64,000 nucleotides of DNA, from assembly GCF_001428895.1 (NCBI RefSeq), contig NZ_LMJA01000007.1, forward strand, positions 53,612 to 117,611, given 5' to 3'. Both the position numbers and the translations under genes were made by a program. A model generated the notes under the pieces. The model was not told the origin of the DNA. It saw nothing but the letters and a program-made list of their open reading frames with translations, and did not search any database. This document shows positions 1 to 9,100 of this stretch, piece after piece; the first letter of the stretch is position 1, and each line of letters opens with the position of its first letter. This DNA comes from Mycobacterium sp. Root265. Lineage in GTDB: Bacteria > Actinomycetota > Actinomycetes > Mycobacteriales > Mycobacteriaceae.

Positions 1-439
1 CGGCGATGGCGTCGTTGAGGCGATTGGCGAACTGCTTGAGGATTCGGTTGCTGACCTGAGCGATCACCCCGCTGCCGAACTGCGCGATCCGCCCACTGAG
101 CTCCAGATCGGTGGTGACGGTGACCGCCGAACTGCCGCCACGCTCGTGGGCAACCATGGTGACCGTGGCCTCGGCCGAGCCATTGCCCTTGCCGTCGCGG
201 GCGGTTCCCCGGACCACCATCCGATGCGTTCGGTCGTCGCGGTTCACGATCCGTGCCGTCCCGCCCAGCGTGAGGCCGACGGGTCCGACCTTCACTGTGA
301 CGTTGGCCCGGTGCTCATCACCCTCGCTGCTCTCCAGTTCGGCGCCCGGAATGCACGCCGCCACCTGCGGAATGTCGGTGAGTACGGCCCACGCGATATC
401 GATCGGTGCATCGACGACGAACTCGTTGACCAGCTGCAT
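1..439 (-). CDS. CoxG-like SRPBCC protein (3' end beyond window)
   Basis: This is the 5' part of a leftward gene starting at the ATG at 437-439 and running off the left edge. The product begins MQLVNEFVVDAPIDIAW, followed by a segment with CIPGAEL and KVGPV, the usual pattern of CoxG / carbon-monoxide-dehydrogenase subunit G proteins of the SRPBCC fold. CoxG proteins are associated with membrane recruitment or maturation of molybdenum hydroxylases, which fits the Mo-hydroxylase genes at 5399-9100. It is divergent from the reductase gene at 538 and shares its 98-bp control region, including the dyad at 497-513. The family call is firm; the exact role is inferred. Confidence 0.85.
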   Translation of the reverse strand, partial: MQLVNEFVVDAPIDIAWAVLTDIPQVAACIPGAELESSEGDEHRANVTVKVGPVGLTLGGTARIVNRDDRTHRMVVRGTARDGKGNGSAEATVTMVAHERGGSSAVTVTTDLELSGRIAQFGSGVIAQVSNRILKQFANRLNDAIA

Positions 440-466
440 CGCGGTGCTCCCTGTGTGACTGCGCTG

Positions 467-513
467 TTGAAGAACCCGGTGAGGTCCGCTTTACTATTGG
501 ATATTCTATCCAA
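467..513 (+). promoter_or_regulatory. promoter with TTGGATA-N3-TATCCAA operator
   Basis: A perfect 7-bp inverted repeat, TTGGATA-ttc-TATCCAA, lies at 497-513. A -10-like TACTAT at 492-497 abuts it, with a weak -35 candidate TTGAAG at 467-472 (spacer 19). A repressor here would cover the start of transcription of the reductase gene at 538, and possibly of the divergent coxG-like gene. Related dyads occur at 1862, 10125, 18243 and 18787. The palindrome is seen directly; the FCD-type GntR (VanR-like) regulator is inferred from resemblance to the VanR operator ATTGGATCCAAT. Confidence 0.7.
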
Positions 514-537
514 GACGCACCGTAAAGGGAGTTACGC

Positions 538-1536
538 ATGTTGAGCAAGGGTGTTGGACTTTTTCCCACCGAGCCGGTCGGTCCGATGTGCGACTACGTC
601 AAACTCTGCGAATCGCTGGGCTATGACAATGTGTGGTTCGGCGATTCGCAGAACATCTGGCGCGAGTCCTCAACCGTGATGGGCGCAGCGGCCGTCGGTA
701 CCGAAAAGATCGTCTTCGGCACCGGGGTGACCAATGCCGTGACGCGGCACCCGTCCGTGCTGGCGTCGACCTGGGCGACCTTGGCGGAGTTCACCAACGG
801 CCGAGTGGCGCTGGGCATCGGCACCGGAGACTCTTCGCTTCGGACCATGGGCCTTCGCCCGCAGAAGCTTGCCGAGCTCGAACAGTCGATCACCGACCTG
901 CGTGCCTTGTTCCGTGGGGAATCGGTGGCAGAGTCGAGCAGTGGCGCCGATTTTCACCTCAACTACGTGACCGAACCGATGGACATCCCGATCTACATCG
1001 CGGCGTCGGCACCGAAGATCCTGCAGATGTCCGGCCGTATCGCCGATGGCGTCATCGTGCTGGTGGGAACGGCACCGCATTTCATCGAAGCGGCGCTGCA
1101 GACCATCGAGGCCGGCGCCAAGGAGAGCGGCCGCACACTCGACGACCTGCACATCGTGTTGTGGACACCCACAGCGATCGCCGAAGACCGCACCGAGGCC
1201 CGCGATCTGGTGCGCGCTCATGTATCCCGTGTCGCCATCCGTCCGTTACCGGCCAAGGTGGACCCGGCGCTGGAGAAAGCGATCGACCGCATCCGGGACA
1301 GCTACAACTACTACGAGCACATGAACACCGAAGCCGCGCACGCCGACCTCGTCCCCGACGAACTGGTCGATCTGTTCGCCCTGGCGGGGACCCCCGATGA
1401 GTGTGCGCAACGGCTCAAGGAGATCGAATCCGTGGGTGTCAACCAAGTGTCGATCGTTCCTTTCGTGCGTCCCGGGCAGAGCAAGGAAGCAACCATCCGC
1501 ACCTTCGCCGATATCGTGGGCGGCCTCGGGCAATGA
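538..1536 (+). CDS. LLM-class (F420-type) flavin-dependent oxidoreductase
   Basis: The 332-residue protein has the TIM-barrel luciferase-like fold, with the N-terminal pattern KLCESLGYDNVWFGD, then GTGVTNAVTRHP and GRVALGIGTGDSS. It most resembles F420-dependent methylene-H4MPT-reductase-like members (mer-type) common in mycobacteria; FMN use cannot be excluded. The start at 538 is supported by AAAGGGA 8 bases upstream. It is the first gene behind the operator at 497-513 and overlaps a small downstream gene by ATGA. Because the island also encodes a ring hydroxylase and an enamidase-like enzyme, a role in reducing a hydroxylated N-heterocycle is proposed. That role is inference, while the family call is strong. 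Confidence 0.85.
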   Translation: MLSKGVGLFPTEPVGPMCDYVKLCESLGYDNVWFGDSQNIWRESSTVMGAAAVGTEKIVFGTGVTNAVTRHPSVLASTWATLAEFTNGRVALGIGTGDSSLRTMGLRPQKLAELEQSITDLRALFRGESVAESSSGADFHLNYVTEPMDIPIYIAASAPKILQMSGRIADGVIVLVGTAPHFIEAALQTIEAGAKESGRTLDDLHIVLWTPTAIAEDRTEARDLVRAHVSRVAIRPLPAKVDPALEKAIDRIRDSYNYYEHMNTEAAHADLVPDELVDLFALAGTPDECAQRLKEIESVGVNQVSIVPFVRPGQSKEATIRTFADIVGGLGQ

Positions 1537-1802
1537 CGGACCGCCGAGGTGCGCCCGCTACGGCTGCCGCCGGCTTCCCGGCTCCGGGCAGCAGGGTCGC
1601 CGGGGCGCCACCGGCACTGAAGCGCGTGCTGACACCGGCCGACGGGGTACTTCACGCTCCGCCCGTTGCTGAAGTGGCGACCGCCGCGGTGCCCGCGGCC
1701 GATCTGCGACGACCGTCCTTGTCGTCGTTCACCGCGGCCGCCGCCATGGCGGGCATCGCGGTCGGCCTCGAGCTGGCGCGACTGTCGAGAGGCGCTCGGT
1801 GA
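1533..1802 (+). CDS. small hypothetical protein (89 aa)
   Basis: The ATG at 1533 overlaps the stop of the reductase gene (ATGA), so the two would be translationally coupled. The 89-residue product starts MTDRRGAPATAAAGF, is rich in Ala, Pro and Arg, and has one short hydrophobic stretch near its C terminus (AAAAMAGIAVGLELARLSRG) that could be a membrane or amphipathic helix. No domain is recognised. The coding call rests on the overlap and on the absence of any other gene in this stretch; it could be a chance open frame in GC-rich DNA. Confidence 0.45.
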   Translation: MTDRRGAPATAAAGFPAPGSRVAGAPPALKRVLTPADGVLHAPPVAEVATAAVPAADLRRPSLSSFTAAAAMAGIAVGLELARLSRGAR

Positions 1803-1833
1803 GGTGTTATTTACGTCAAGTTAACGCGATCGG

Positions 1834-1871
1834 TTGACGCACCTCACACCCCCTTTTATAGTTGGATCCAA
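1834..1871 (+). promoter_or_regulatory. sigma70-type promoter with TTGGATCCAA operator
   Basis: TTGACG at 1834-1839 and TATAGT at 1857-1862 are separated by 17 bp, a near-consensus housekeeping promoter. The perfect 10-bp palindrome TTGGATCCAA at 1862-1871 starts within the -10 box and covers the expected start site. It matches the core of the VanR operator. The ABC-importer gene begins at 1900, behind a GGAGGTG ribosome site. This is the clearest repressible promoter of the island. Confidence 0.75.
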
Positions 1872-1899
1872 TATGCAGTTACCAGATGGAGGTGCTTTG

Positions 1900-2886
1900 A
1901 TGTTGCGTCTGACCAAGTGCGTGACTGCGTCACTCACAGTCTTCGCCGTACTGGCCACCGGTGCGTGCGCCGACGAGGGGGCGGCGCCCCAGAGTGGATC
2001 CGGCAGCAACACGCTGAGCATCTCGGCCACCGGCGTCGACAGCCTGCCGTTCATGGCCATCCTGCAGGCCGGCATCAACAAGAAGTGGTTCGAGGAAGAG
2101 GGCCTGGCCGTCGACCTGTTCTCGGGCGGCGGCGGTGGTAACACGCTGCGAGTCGTCACCAGTGGCGACGCCGACGTCGCCATCGCGGGCAACAGCTCGG
2201 TCCTGCTCGCCGCCCAGCAGCCCAATTCCAATCTCAAGGTGATCGCGCCCTGGTTCCAGGTCAACGACTTCTCCTGGATCAGCCCGCCCGGACGAAGCCT
2301 GGAGGGCGCGACCCTGGGTTTCAGTTCCGCCGGATCCTCGACCGAACTGATCGTCAAGGGCCTGCAACGTGAACTCCCCGGAGTGCAGGCACAGGCAGTC
2401 GGCCCGATGGGCGACAACTGGACGGCGGCGAAGGCCGACCAGATCACCGCAGGCTGGGCCATGCAACCCTTCATCGCCGACAAGCAGGCCACCGACAATG
2501 CCGAGGTGCTGGTGAATTCCCGGGAGTTGCTGGGTGACCTGCCCGCCGATCTGGTGGCAGTCAACACCGCATACGCCGAAGCCAACCCGGAAAACTTGCG
2601 CAAGTTCTTCAAGGTCGCCGACCGGCTGAACCAGTGGGTGGTGGAAAGCCCGGATGAAGCCGCGACCGAACTGGCGCCGCTGGTCGGTGTCGGTCCAGAA
2701 GTGATGAAGGCAGCCTTCCGTGACAATCCCGACCTCGCCAAAGGCTACTCGCTCAAGGTGGACACCGAGGGCCTGAAGAACCTGTCGGACCTGATGGTGG
2801 AGGCCGGGCAGATCTCCGAACCCGTCAACTGGGCGGAGACATTGGATCAGCAGTACCTGCCCGACGACGCCCAGTCCACGTTCTGA
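1900..2886 (+). CDS. ABC transporter substrate-binding lipoprotein (NitT/TauT type)
   Basis: The product is a 328-residue periplasmic-binding protein of the SsuA/TauA/NMT1 family. It has a lipoprotein signal with Cys at about residue 23 (VLATGAC), then DSLPFMAILQAGINKKWFEEEG, typical of this family's first lobe. The ATG at 1900 is preferred because GGAGGTG lies 6 bases upstream; an in-frame upstream start at 1834 would fall in the -35 box. It heads the importer operon (ATPase at 2951, permeases at 3757 and 4608) and should deliver the island's substrate. Families of this type carry sulfonates, nitrate, aromatic acids and thiamine precursors, so the ligand is not predictable from sequence alone. 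Confidence 0.88.
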   Translation: MLRLTKCVTASLTVFAVLATGACADEGAAPQSGSGSNTLSISATGVDSLPFMAILQAGINKKWFEEEGLAVDLFSGGGGGNTLRVVTSGDADVAIAGNSSVLLAAQQPNSNLKVIAPWFQVNDFSWISPPGRSLEGATLGFSSAGSSTELIVKGLQRELPGVQAQAVGPMGDNWTAAKADQITAGWAMQPFIADKQATDNAEVLVNSRELLGDLPADLVAVNTAYAEANPENLRKFFKVADRLNQWVVESPDEAATELAPLVGVGPEVMKAAFRDNPDLAKGYSLKVDTEGLKNLSDLMVEAGQISEPVNWAETLDQQYLPDDAQSTF

Positions 2887-2950
2887 GCCCGCAGCGACCG
2901 CGTGAACCGAACCCGTTGATGTCCGACAGCCTTGAAAGAGAGCGAAATTC

Positions 2951-3760
2951 GTGAGCAATCAGGGAATTCAAATCGAGAACGTGTCGGTCGTGTTCGACAC
3001 GGCAGCCGGGCAGGTGACGGCGGTCAAGCAGATCGATCAGCACATTCCGCCCACCAGCTTCGTGTCGATCGTCGGCCCCAGCGGCTGTGGCAAATCGACT
3101 CTGCTCGCCGTGATCTCCGGATTGCAGAAGGCCACCAGTGGAACGGTGAGTGTGGCGGGGCGACCGGTGAGCGGGCCGGACCCCAAGATCGGCGTGGTGT
3201 TCCAGGAGGACTCAACGTTGCCCTGGCGCACCGTCGAGGAGAACGTGGCGTTCGCGATGGAGATGATCGGGACCGAGAAGGCGGCCAGACGCCGACGGGC
3301 TCAGGAGGCGATCGAGCTGGTCGGTCTGCGGGGGTTCGAGAAGTCCTATCCCTCACAACTTTCCGGTGGCATGCGCCAGCGAGTGGCATTGGCGCGCACG
3401 CTCGCGGTCCAGCCCGAGGTGGTGCTGATGGACGAGCCGTTCGCAGCACTTGACCAGCAGACGCGCTTGTTCCTCGGTGCCGAGGTCCGCCAGATCTGGG
3501 CCCGCACGCATCAGACCATCATGTTCGTCACGCACGACATCTCGGAGGCCATTCTGCTGTCCCAGCAGGTGTGGGTGATGTCCTACCGGCCCGGAACCAT
3601 CATCGATGTCGTTGACATCGACCTGCCCGACGAGCGTGACGCCAGTGTTGTCTCGACACCCCGGTTCAACGAGTTGCACAACCGGATCTGGAGTTCCCTG
3701 CAGGCGGAGTCGATGCGCGGGTTCCAGCAGCAGGACACCAAGGAGAAGGCGTCGAAGTGA
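2951..3760 (+). CDS. ABC transporter ATP-binding protein (NitT/TauT type)
   Basis: The 269-residue ATPase carries Walker [10 protein letters not shown] (residues about 42-50), Q-loop [11 protein letters not shown], signature [16 protein letters not shown], Walker [13 protein letters not shown] and the H-loop [13 protein letters not shown], all intact. It belongs to the SsuB/TauB group. The GTG start lies 65 bp after the binding-protein gene, with AAAGAGAG upstream. Its stop overlaps the GTG of the first permease (GTGA). It energises uptake of the island's substrate together with two permeases. Confidence 0.93.
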   Translation: MSNQGIQIENVSVVFDTAAGQVTAVKQIDQHIPPTSFVSIVGPSGCGKSTLLAVISGLQKATSGTVSVAGRPVSGPDPKIGVVFQEDSTLPWRTVEENVAFAMEMIGTEKAARRRRAQEAIELVGLRGFEKSYPSQLSGGMRQRVALARTLAVQPEVVLMDEPFAALDQQTRLFLGAEVRQIWARTHQTIMFVTHDISEAILLSQQVWVMSYRPGTIIDVVDIDLPDERDASVVSTPRFNELHNRIWSSLQAESMRGFQQQDTKEKASK

Positions 3761-4608
3761 CCACCTCCTATGTGGCGGCCGACGATCTGCCGTCGGAAAC
3801 TCTGCACGGGTCGCAGCGGGAGCCGGAGAACAGCACACCCGCGTGGCGTCCGGGCAAGCTCACGGTGAGTGTGTTGTCGACGGTGGGTCTGTTCGCGGCA
3901 TTCATCCTCTTCTGTGAGATCGGTGCGCGCGCCGGATGGTGGAGCGCGGGCATCCTGCCGGCCCCGTCGGTCATCGTTGCCGAACTGGGCGTCCTCCTCA
4001 CCGAGCCGCAATTCTGGAGTGACGCGGGCCGCACCGGATTCGAGGTGGCACTGGCCATTGTGTTCGGCGGGCTGCTGGGATTCGCTGCCGGCCTGGTCTT
4101 CTGGAAGATTCCGCTGGTCGGCCGGATCTTCGAACCGTATCTGGTGTCGTTCTACGCCGTCCCGTTGGTTTTGTTCTACCCGGTCATGATCGTCCTGGTA
4201 GGCATCAACGCCATGTCGGTGATCATCCTGGCGACCATCATGGCGGCCATCCCGATGGCGCTCAACACCGCGGTCGGTCTCAACACCATGCCCCCCGTCT
4301 ACATGAAGCTGGCTCGATCGTTGAAAGCCTCACCGCGACAGACGCTGTTCGCCATCGCCATCCCAGCGGCCGGACCTTTCATCGTCGCCGGTCTGCGACT
4401 CGCCGTGGTGTACGCCCTGATCGGGACCATCGCCATGGAATTCACCACGGCCCAGGCAGGATTGGGATACCGCATCCGCTACCTCTACGAAATCTTCGAC
4501 AACGAACTGATGTTCGCCCACATCGTGATGGTTCTCGTGCTCTCCGGCATTCTCACCATCCTGCTGGCCGTGGTAGAGCGGGCACTGCTGCGCGGAAGGA
4601 ATCTGTGA
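3757..4608 (+). CDS. ABC transporter permease 1 (NitT/TauT type)
   Basis: This 283-residue inner-membrane permease has about six hydrophobic segments and a BPD_transp_1 EAA-type loop ([20 protein letters not shown]) that contacts the ATPase. It starts with GTG overlapping the ATPase stop. A second, different permease follows immediately, so the importer probably uses a heterodimeric channel, whereas SsuABC/TauABC systems usually encode one permease. The first about 40 residues are hydrophilic. Confidence 0.9.
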   Translation: MTTSYVAADDLPSETLHGSQREPENSTPAWRPGKLTVSVLSTVGLFAAFILFCEIGARAGWWSAGILPAPSVIVAELGVLLTEPQFWSDAGRTGFEVALAIVFGGLLGFAAGLVFWKIPLVGRIFEPYLVSFYAVPLVLFYPVMIVLVGINAMSVIILATIMAAIPMALNTAVGLNTMPPVYMKLARSLKASPRQTLFAIAIPAAGPFIVAGLRLAVVYALIGTIAMEFTTAQAGLGYRIRYLYEIFDNELMFAHIVMVLVLSGILTILLAVVERALLRGRNL

Positions 4609-5402
4609 TGACCACCATCGCCGGCCGGCACGCGGCCACCGAGCCGCCGGCGCGGCCCGACAGGTTCCAGGCCCGTGCGATCGTGACCAGCCAGGCTTTC
4701 GGGGCCGTGATGCTGGGATTCGTGATACTTGCCGTCTGGCAGGTGATGTCGGGTGTCACCTTCGTCATCCCTTCGCCTGCGCACACGGTGGCCGTGCTGT
4801 TCTCCAATCTCGCCGATCCTGCCTACCTTTTCGATCTGCGGGTCACGGCCCAGTCGGTGCTGATGGCATTCGTGATCGGCACCGCGGTGGGCGGCGGCAT
4901 CGGCCTGCTCCTCGGACTGTCGCCACTTCTGCGAACGGTCCTCGAACCGTCGATCATCATCCTCAACGGTATCCCCAAGATCGTGCTCTACCCGGTGCTG
5001 CTGCCCATCTTCAGCCTGTCGGGGTCCAAGGTGGTCATGGGCGTGTTGTTCGCCCTGTTCCCGGTTCTGATCAATGTCTCGACCGGCGTCCAGGAGATCC
5101 CGCGGGTGTACTGGAAGCTCGCGAAGTCGGTACGGGCGAACTCCTGGCAGACGCTGGTGCACATCATCTTTCCTGCCATTCGCCGTCCGCTGCTGACCGG
5201 CATCCGGCTCGCGGTGAGCCTGTCGGTCGTGGGCGTCGTGCTCTCGGAGTTCTTCGCCACTCGTCGCGGGCTCGGTCGAGTGGTGCTGCAGTCTTACAGC
5301 CACGGTGAATACCCGGCGATGGTCGCCACCATCATGCTGCTCATCACGATCTCCTTCGGTATCTCGATCGCGCTGTGGCAGTGGGAAAAGCGACTCCATT
5401 GA
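4608..5402 (+). CDS. ABC transporter permease 2 (NitT/TauT type)
   Basis: This is the second BPD_transp_1 permease, 264 residues from the ATG at 4608, which shares one base with the upstream stop (TGATG); a GTG one codon earlier is also possible. The EAA loop is KSVRANSWQTLVHIIFPAIR. It is related to but distinct from permease 1, consistent with a heterodimeric pore. Its end overlaps the start of the molybdenum-hydroxylase large subunit (TTGA), so import and first catabolic step are on one transcript. Confidence 0.9.
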   Translation: MTTIAGRHAATEPPARPDRFQARAIVTSQAFGAVMLGFVILAVWQVMSGVTFVIPSPAHTVAVLFSNLADPAYLFDLRVTAQSVLMAFVIGTAVGGGIGLLLGLSPLLRTVLEPSIIILNGIPKIVLYPVLLPIFSLSGSKVVMGVLFALFPVLINVSTGVQEIPRVYWKLAKSVRANSWQTLVHIIFPAIRRPLLTGIRLAVSLSVVGVVLSEFFATRRGLGRVVLQSYSHGEYPAMVATIMLLITISFGISIALWQWEKRLH

Positions 5403-7705
5403 GTTCGGAAACGGGCGGCGGACGCTACATCGGGACGTCGGTCCGTCGGCGTGAGGACGACCGCATGCTCAGCGGGCGGGGCCGATTTCTGGCCGACCAT
5501 GCCGCCGGTGCCCACCACATCGTGTTCGTCCGGTCGAGTCAGGCACACGCACGGATCACCCGAATCGACACATCGCGGGCGGCGGAGATGCCCGGGGTGC
5601 TGGGGGTGTTCCTCGCCCACGATCTCGGTCTGGCGGACACACCGATCACCGGATTGACCACTCCCGATCCGGGTTTCACTGCGGCGACGTCGTGTGTGAT
5701 CGCTGAGCAGCGCCTACCGATTCTCGCCACCGACCGGGTGCACTATGTCGGTCACCCGATCGCGGTGGTGGTGGCCGATGACCGTTACCGGGCCGAGGAC
5801 GCTGCCGAGAACGTCGACATCGAATACGAACCGCTTCCCGTCCTCACCGATGCGACGGCCGCACTCGAACCAGGGGCGCCGGTGCTCTTCGATCACCTGC
5901 CCGACAACGAGGCCGCCCGGATGCACTACGCGTTCGGTGATCCCGACGGTGCGTTCAGCCGTGCCCACCGCATCGTCGAGGGCAGCTACCAGATGAGCCG
6001 GCACGGCGCGGTGCCGTTGGAATGTCGGGGCGTGGCAGCCAGTTTCGATGCCAGATTGCAGCGCGTGGACATGCTCACCTCCACCCAGGTTCCGCACATG
6101 GTGCGTAACGCGATCTGCGCAGCCACCGGCTGGACCCGGGAGGACATCAAGGTCTCGGTACCCGACGTGGGCGGTGGCTTCGGGACGAAGGCCAACGTCT
6201 ACGGCGAGGAGATCATCGTCCCGGTGGTGTCCCGATACACCGGCTACCACGTTATCTGGGTGGAGGACCGGCAGGAGCATCTGGTCGCCAGTGCCCAAGG
6301 CCGCGATCAGCTGCACAAGACCAGACTGGCGGTGGACCGCGACGGCCGAATACTCGCGTGGCAAGACGATTTCGTCGTCGATATCGGTGCCGGCAGCCTG
6401 TGGGTCGCCGGAATCGTCGCCAACACCGCCATCCACCTGCTCGGGTCCTACCGGGTTCCGGCGGCGCGCATCAGTGGCCGGGCAGCATTGACCAACAAAA
6501 CGCTTGTCGCCCAGTACCGGGGAGCGGGTCGGCCCGAGGCGACGTTTGCCCTGGAACGCAGCATGGACGCGGCGGCGAGGGAACTCGGGCTCTCGACGGT
6601 GGAGATACGCCGCCGAAATCTGCTGACCGCCGACGACCTACCCTATCCGCGGCCGATCCCTTATCGCGACGGCGTACCGATCCTCTACGACGGCAAGGAC
6701 TACACGGCTTGCCTGGAGTCCGTGCTGACCTCCCTTCCCCAGTCGGAGGCCGACGAACTGGCGGACACCTATCCGGATCACCGGATCGGTTACGGCTTGG
6801 CGTGTTACATGGAAGCCACCGGCCGCGGTCCGCACGAGACCGCCCGCGTGAGGGTGTTGCCGAACGGCCAGTTCGAAGCTACCGCCGGCGCGGCCTCGGC
6901 CGGGCAGGGGCACGAAACCACATTTGCGCAGATTGCTGCGGACGCCCTGGAGGTGCCGCTGGAGCGGGTGCGGTATCTGGCTTCCGACACCGAACGCCTG
7001 CCCGACGGTGTGGGCACCTTCGCGAGTCGGTCGGCGATCCTGGCCGGATCGGCGATCCATCAGGGCGCCCGCGAACTCATCGACCTGGCTCGGGGGCGGG
7101 CGGCCGGTCTGCTCGGCTCGGCCGACGTGGTGTACCGCGACGGACGTTTCGAGGCCGACGGCAAGGCCGTCGGCTGGGGCGAGCTGGCCGCTGCGGTCCG
7201 GGACGGCGCGCCACTCGATATCAGCACGGTGTTCCGGGTGAACACCGTCACCTGGACGATGGGGGTGCACGCGGTGATCCTCGGGGTCCATCGGCATACC
7301 GGGATCGTGACGGTGCTCCGGTATGCGGTATCGCACGAAGGTGGGCGGGAGATCAATCCGCAAATCGTCGAGGGACAGGTGATAGGCGGTGTTGCGCAGG
7401 GCATCGGCGGCGCGTTGTTCGAGAAGTGGGCGTATTCGCCCGGCGGCGAACCGCAGTCGACCACCTTCGCTGCATACCACCTACCCCTGAGTACCGATGT
7501 TCCTCGGGTGCGGGTGACGCATCTGCATGTCGACACGCCGTGCAACCCGATCGGCGTGCGTGGAGCAGGTGAAAGCGGCGCAATCGCGGTATACGCCGCT
7601 GTCGCGGGTGCGATCGATGACGCGGTGGGTGGAAACATCCACATCGACCGCACGCCGATCAACACCGGTGACATCTGCCGAGCCCTGGACGCGGTGGCGT
7701 CATGA
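5399..7705 (+). CDS. molybdenum hydroxylase large (molybdopterin-binding) subunit
   Basis: This is a xanthine-oxidase-family molybdopterin subunit, about 768 residues from a TTG at 5399 that overlaps the upstream stop; a GTG at 5375 is an alternative. It shows the cofactor loop GGGFGTK (about residue 257) and the active-site Glu in GVRGAGESGAIAVY (about residue 725). The CO-dehydrogenase loop AYRCSFR is absent; the equivalent region reads AQYRGAGRPEA, so this is not a true CoxL. Such enzymes insert oxygen from water next to ring nitrogen in purines, nicotinate, picolinate or quinoline. With 7702 and 8576 it forms the L-M-S complex. The substrate is not determined by sequence. Confidence 0.9.
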   Translation: MSSETGGGRYIGTSVRRREDDRMLSGRGRFLADHAAGAHHIVFVRSSQAHARITRIDTSRAAEMPGVLGVFLAHDLGLADTPITGLTTPDPGFTAATSCVIAEQRLPILATDRVHYVGHPIAVVVADDRYRAEDAAENVDIEYEPLPVLTDATAALEPGAPVLFDHLPDNEAARMHYAFGDPDGAFSRAHRIVEGSYQMSRHGAVPLECRGVAASFDARLQRVDMLTSTQVPHMVRNAICAATGWTREDIKVSVPDVGGGFGTKANVYGEEIIVPVVSRYTGYHVIWVEDRQEHLVASAQGRDQLHKTRLAVDRDGRILAWQDDFVVDIGAGSLWVAGIVANTAIHLLGSYRVPAARISGRAALTNKTLVAQYRGAGRPEATFALERSMDAAARELGLSTVEIRRRNLLTADDLPYPRPIPYRDGVPILYDGKDYTACLESVLTSLPQSEADELADTYPDHRIGYGLACYMEATGRGPHETARVRVLPNGQFEATAGAASAGQGHETTFAQIAADALEVPLERVRYLASDTERLPDGVGTFASRSAILAGSAIHQGARELIDLARGRAAGLLGSADVVYRDGRFEADGKAVGWGELAAAVRDGAPLDISTVFRVNTVTWTMGVHAVILGVHRHTGIVTVLRYAVSHEGGREINPQIVEGQVIGGVAQGIGGALFEKWAYSPGGEPQSTTFAAYHLPLSTDVPRVRVTHLHVDTPCNPIGVRGAGESGAIAVYAAVAGAIDDAVGGNIHIDRTPINTGDICRALDAVAS

Positions 7706-8586
7706 AGCCGGCCGACTTTGATTACGTCCGGCCGCATACGGTTTCGGACGCCCTTGACCTGCTCGCCGAGAACCCAGATGCGAAGATCCTCGCCGGCGGC
7801 CAGTCGCTGCTGACGCTGATGAACCTGCGGTTGGCCCGTCCGACGATGCTGATCGACATCGGCGCACTGGAAGAACTGCGCAGGGTCTTCGATGACACCG
7901 ACGATCTGGTGCTGGGGTCCCTGATCACCCATCGCACCGTCGAGACGGATCCTCTCATCGGTGCCCGCGCGCCGTTACTGGCCGATGCCGCGCGCTATAT
8001 CGGTCATATCGGCATCCGGAACCGGGGAACCATCGGTGGCTCGGTGGCACATGCAGACCCCGCTGCCGAGATGCCACTGGCCACTCTCGTTCTCGACGCC
8101 ACATTCCACATCGAGTCGGCCATGTCCGGCCGCCGCGAGTTGTCCGCCGAGGACATGTTCGTGTCGTTCTACACCAATGCCCTGGAGCACCACGAGATCA
8201 TCACCTGGATCTCGATTCCGAGTGCCCGACCCAATGAGGGCTGGGGATTCGTCGAATATTCCCATCAGCATGGCGATTACGGCATGGCCGGTGCGGGGTG
8301 TGCGCTCACGTTGAGCCCGGATGGCCGGGTCTCGGCACTGCGCGCCGGCGTTCTCGCCGCGGCCGACCGGCCGCTGCTTTTCGTGGGGGACGAGGCCGTG
8401 GGAGCCGTGCCCTCGGAGAAGCTGTGGGCCGACCTCGCCCACGAATGGGCGGCGCGCACCGAACCTGCGGCTGATGATTCCGACTATGCGCGCCGGCTGT
8501 GCGCAACGGCGCTACGCGAAGCGCTGACCATGGCAGCGCATCGAACCATCGACCAATCAGAGGAGGAGGGCAGCTATGGCGGCTGA
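7702..8586 (+). CDS. molybdenum hydroxylase FAD-binding medium subunit
   Basis: The 294-residue protein is of the CoxM/XdhB family and contains both flavin signatures, AGGQSLLTLMNLRL (residues about 31-44) and IRNRGTIGGSVAHADPAAE (about 103-121), followed by the CO_deh_flav_C domain. It passes electrons from the Mo centre and Fe-S clusters to an external acceptor. The ATG overlaps the large-subunit stop (ATGA), and its 3' end overlaps the Fe-S subunit by 11 bp, as expected for stoichiometric subunits. Length is normal for the family. Confidence 0.94.
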   Translation: MKPADFDYVRPHTVSDALDLLAENPDAKILAGGQSLLTLMNLRLARPTMLIDIGALEELRRVFDDTDDLVLGSLITHRTVETDPLIGARAPLLADAARYIGHIGIRNRGTIGGSVAHADPAAEMPLATLVLDATFHIESAMSGRRELSAEDMFVSFYTNALEHHEIITWISIPSARPNEGWGFVEYSHQHGDYGMAGAGCALTLSPDGRVSALRAGVLAAADRPLLFVGDEAVGAVPSEKLWADLAHEWAARTEPAADDSDYARRLCATALREALTMAAHRTIDQSEEEGSYGG

Positions 8587-9100
8587 TTCTCGGGACTCGA
8601 ATGCGGTTCCGGTGTCGATCTCGGTCAACGGTCGCAATTTCCGGCGGACTGTCCCGGCCCGACTGACACTTGCCGACTTCCTGCGGGACCACCTCGGACT
8701 GACCGGAACTCATCTCGGCTGCGAGCACGGGGTGTGCGGCGCCTGCACGGTGCTCGTCGATGGCCACAGTGCCCGATCGTGCCTGATGCTGGCGGTCCAG
8801 GCCGACGGAGCTCGGCTTGACACGGTCGAAGGGCTCGGCCGATACGAGCAGTGTGACCGGCTACGCGAGGCGTTCTCCCGGAACGGGGGATTGCAGTGCG
8901 GTTTCTGCACGCCGGGCTTCCTGGTCACCGCGCTGGAATTGCTCCGCGATCCGGACACCGAGAAGCCGCTCTGCGAGCAGTCGGTACGGGAAGCTCTGTC
9001 CGGCAACATATGTCGATGCACTGGCTACCAGGGGATTGTGCAGGCCGTCCTCGACGCGGCGGAACCTCCGGATCCAGGTCCTGAGGTCGAGCCCGACTAG
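8576..9100 (+). CDS. molybdenum hydroxylase [2Fe-2S] small subunit
   Basis: The 174-residue small subunit is of the CoxS type. The N-terminal plant-type ferredoxin domain has CEHGVCGACTVLVDG (from about residue 49). The C-terminal helical domain binds the second cluster through CGFCTPG (about 108) and CRCTGYQG (about 145). Both clusters' cysteines are present. GAGGAGG lies just upstream of the ATG at 8576. Its TAG stop shares a base with the GTG of the next gene, so the FUSC protein is probably translated with it. Confidence 0.95.
   Translation: MAADSRDSNAVPVSISVNGRNFRRTVPARLTLADFLRDHLGLTGTHLGCEHGVCGACTVLVDGHSARSCLMLAVQADGARLDTVEGLGRYEQCDRLREAFSRNGGLQCGFCTPGFLVTALELLRDPDTEKPLCEQSVREALSGNICRCTGYQGIVQAVLDAAEPPDPGPEVEPD

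Noticed and set aside
1834-1899. Upstream start for the substrate-binding protein gene
   Set aside because: The codon at 1834 is part of the TTGACG -35 box; the ATG at 1900 has a strong ribosome site and gives a proper lipoprotein signal.
5399-9100. Aerobic CO dehydrogenase (coxLMS)
   Set aside because: The large subunit lacks the AYRCSFR active-site loop of true CoxL, and the context is N-heterocycle breakdown, so it is called a general molybdenum hydroxylase.
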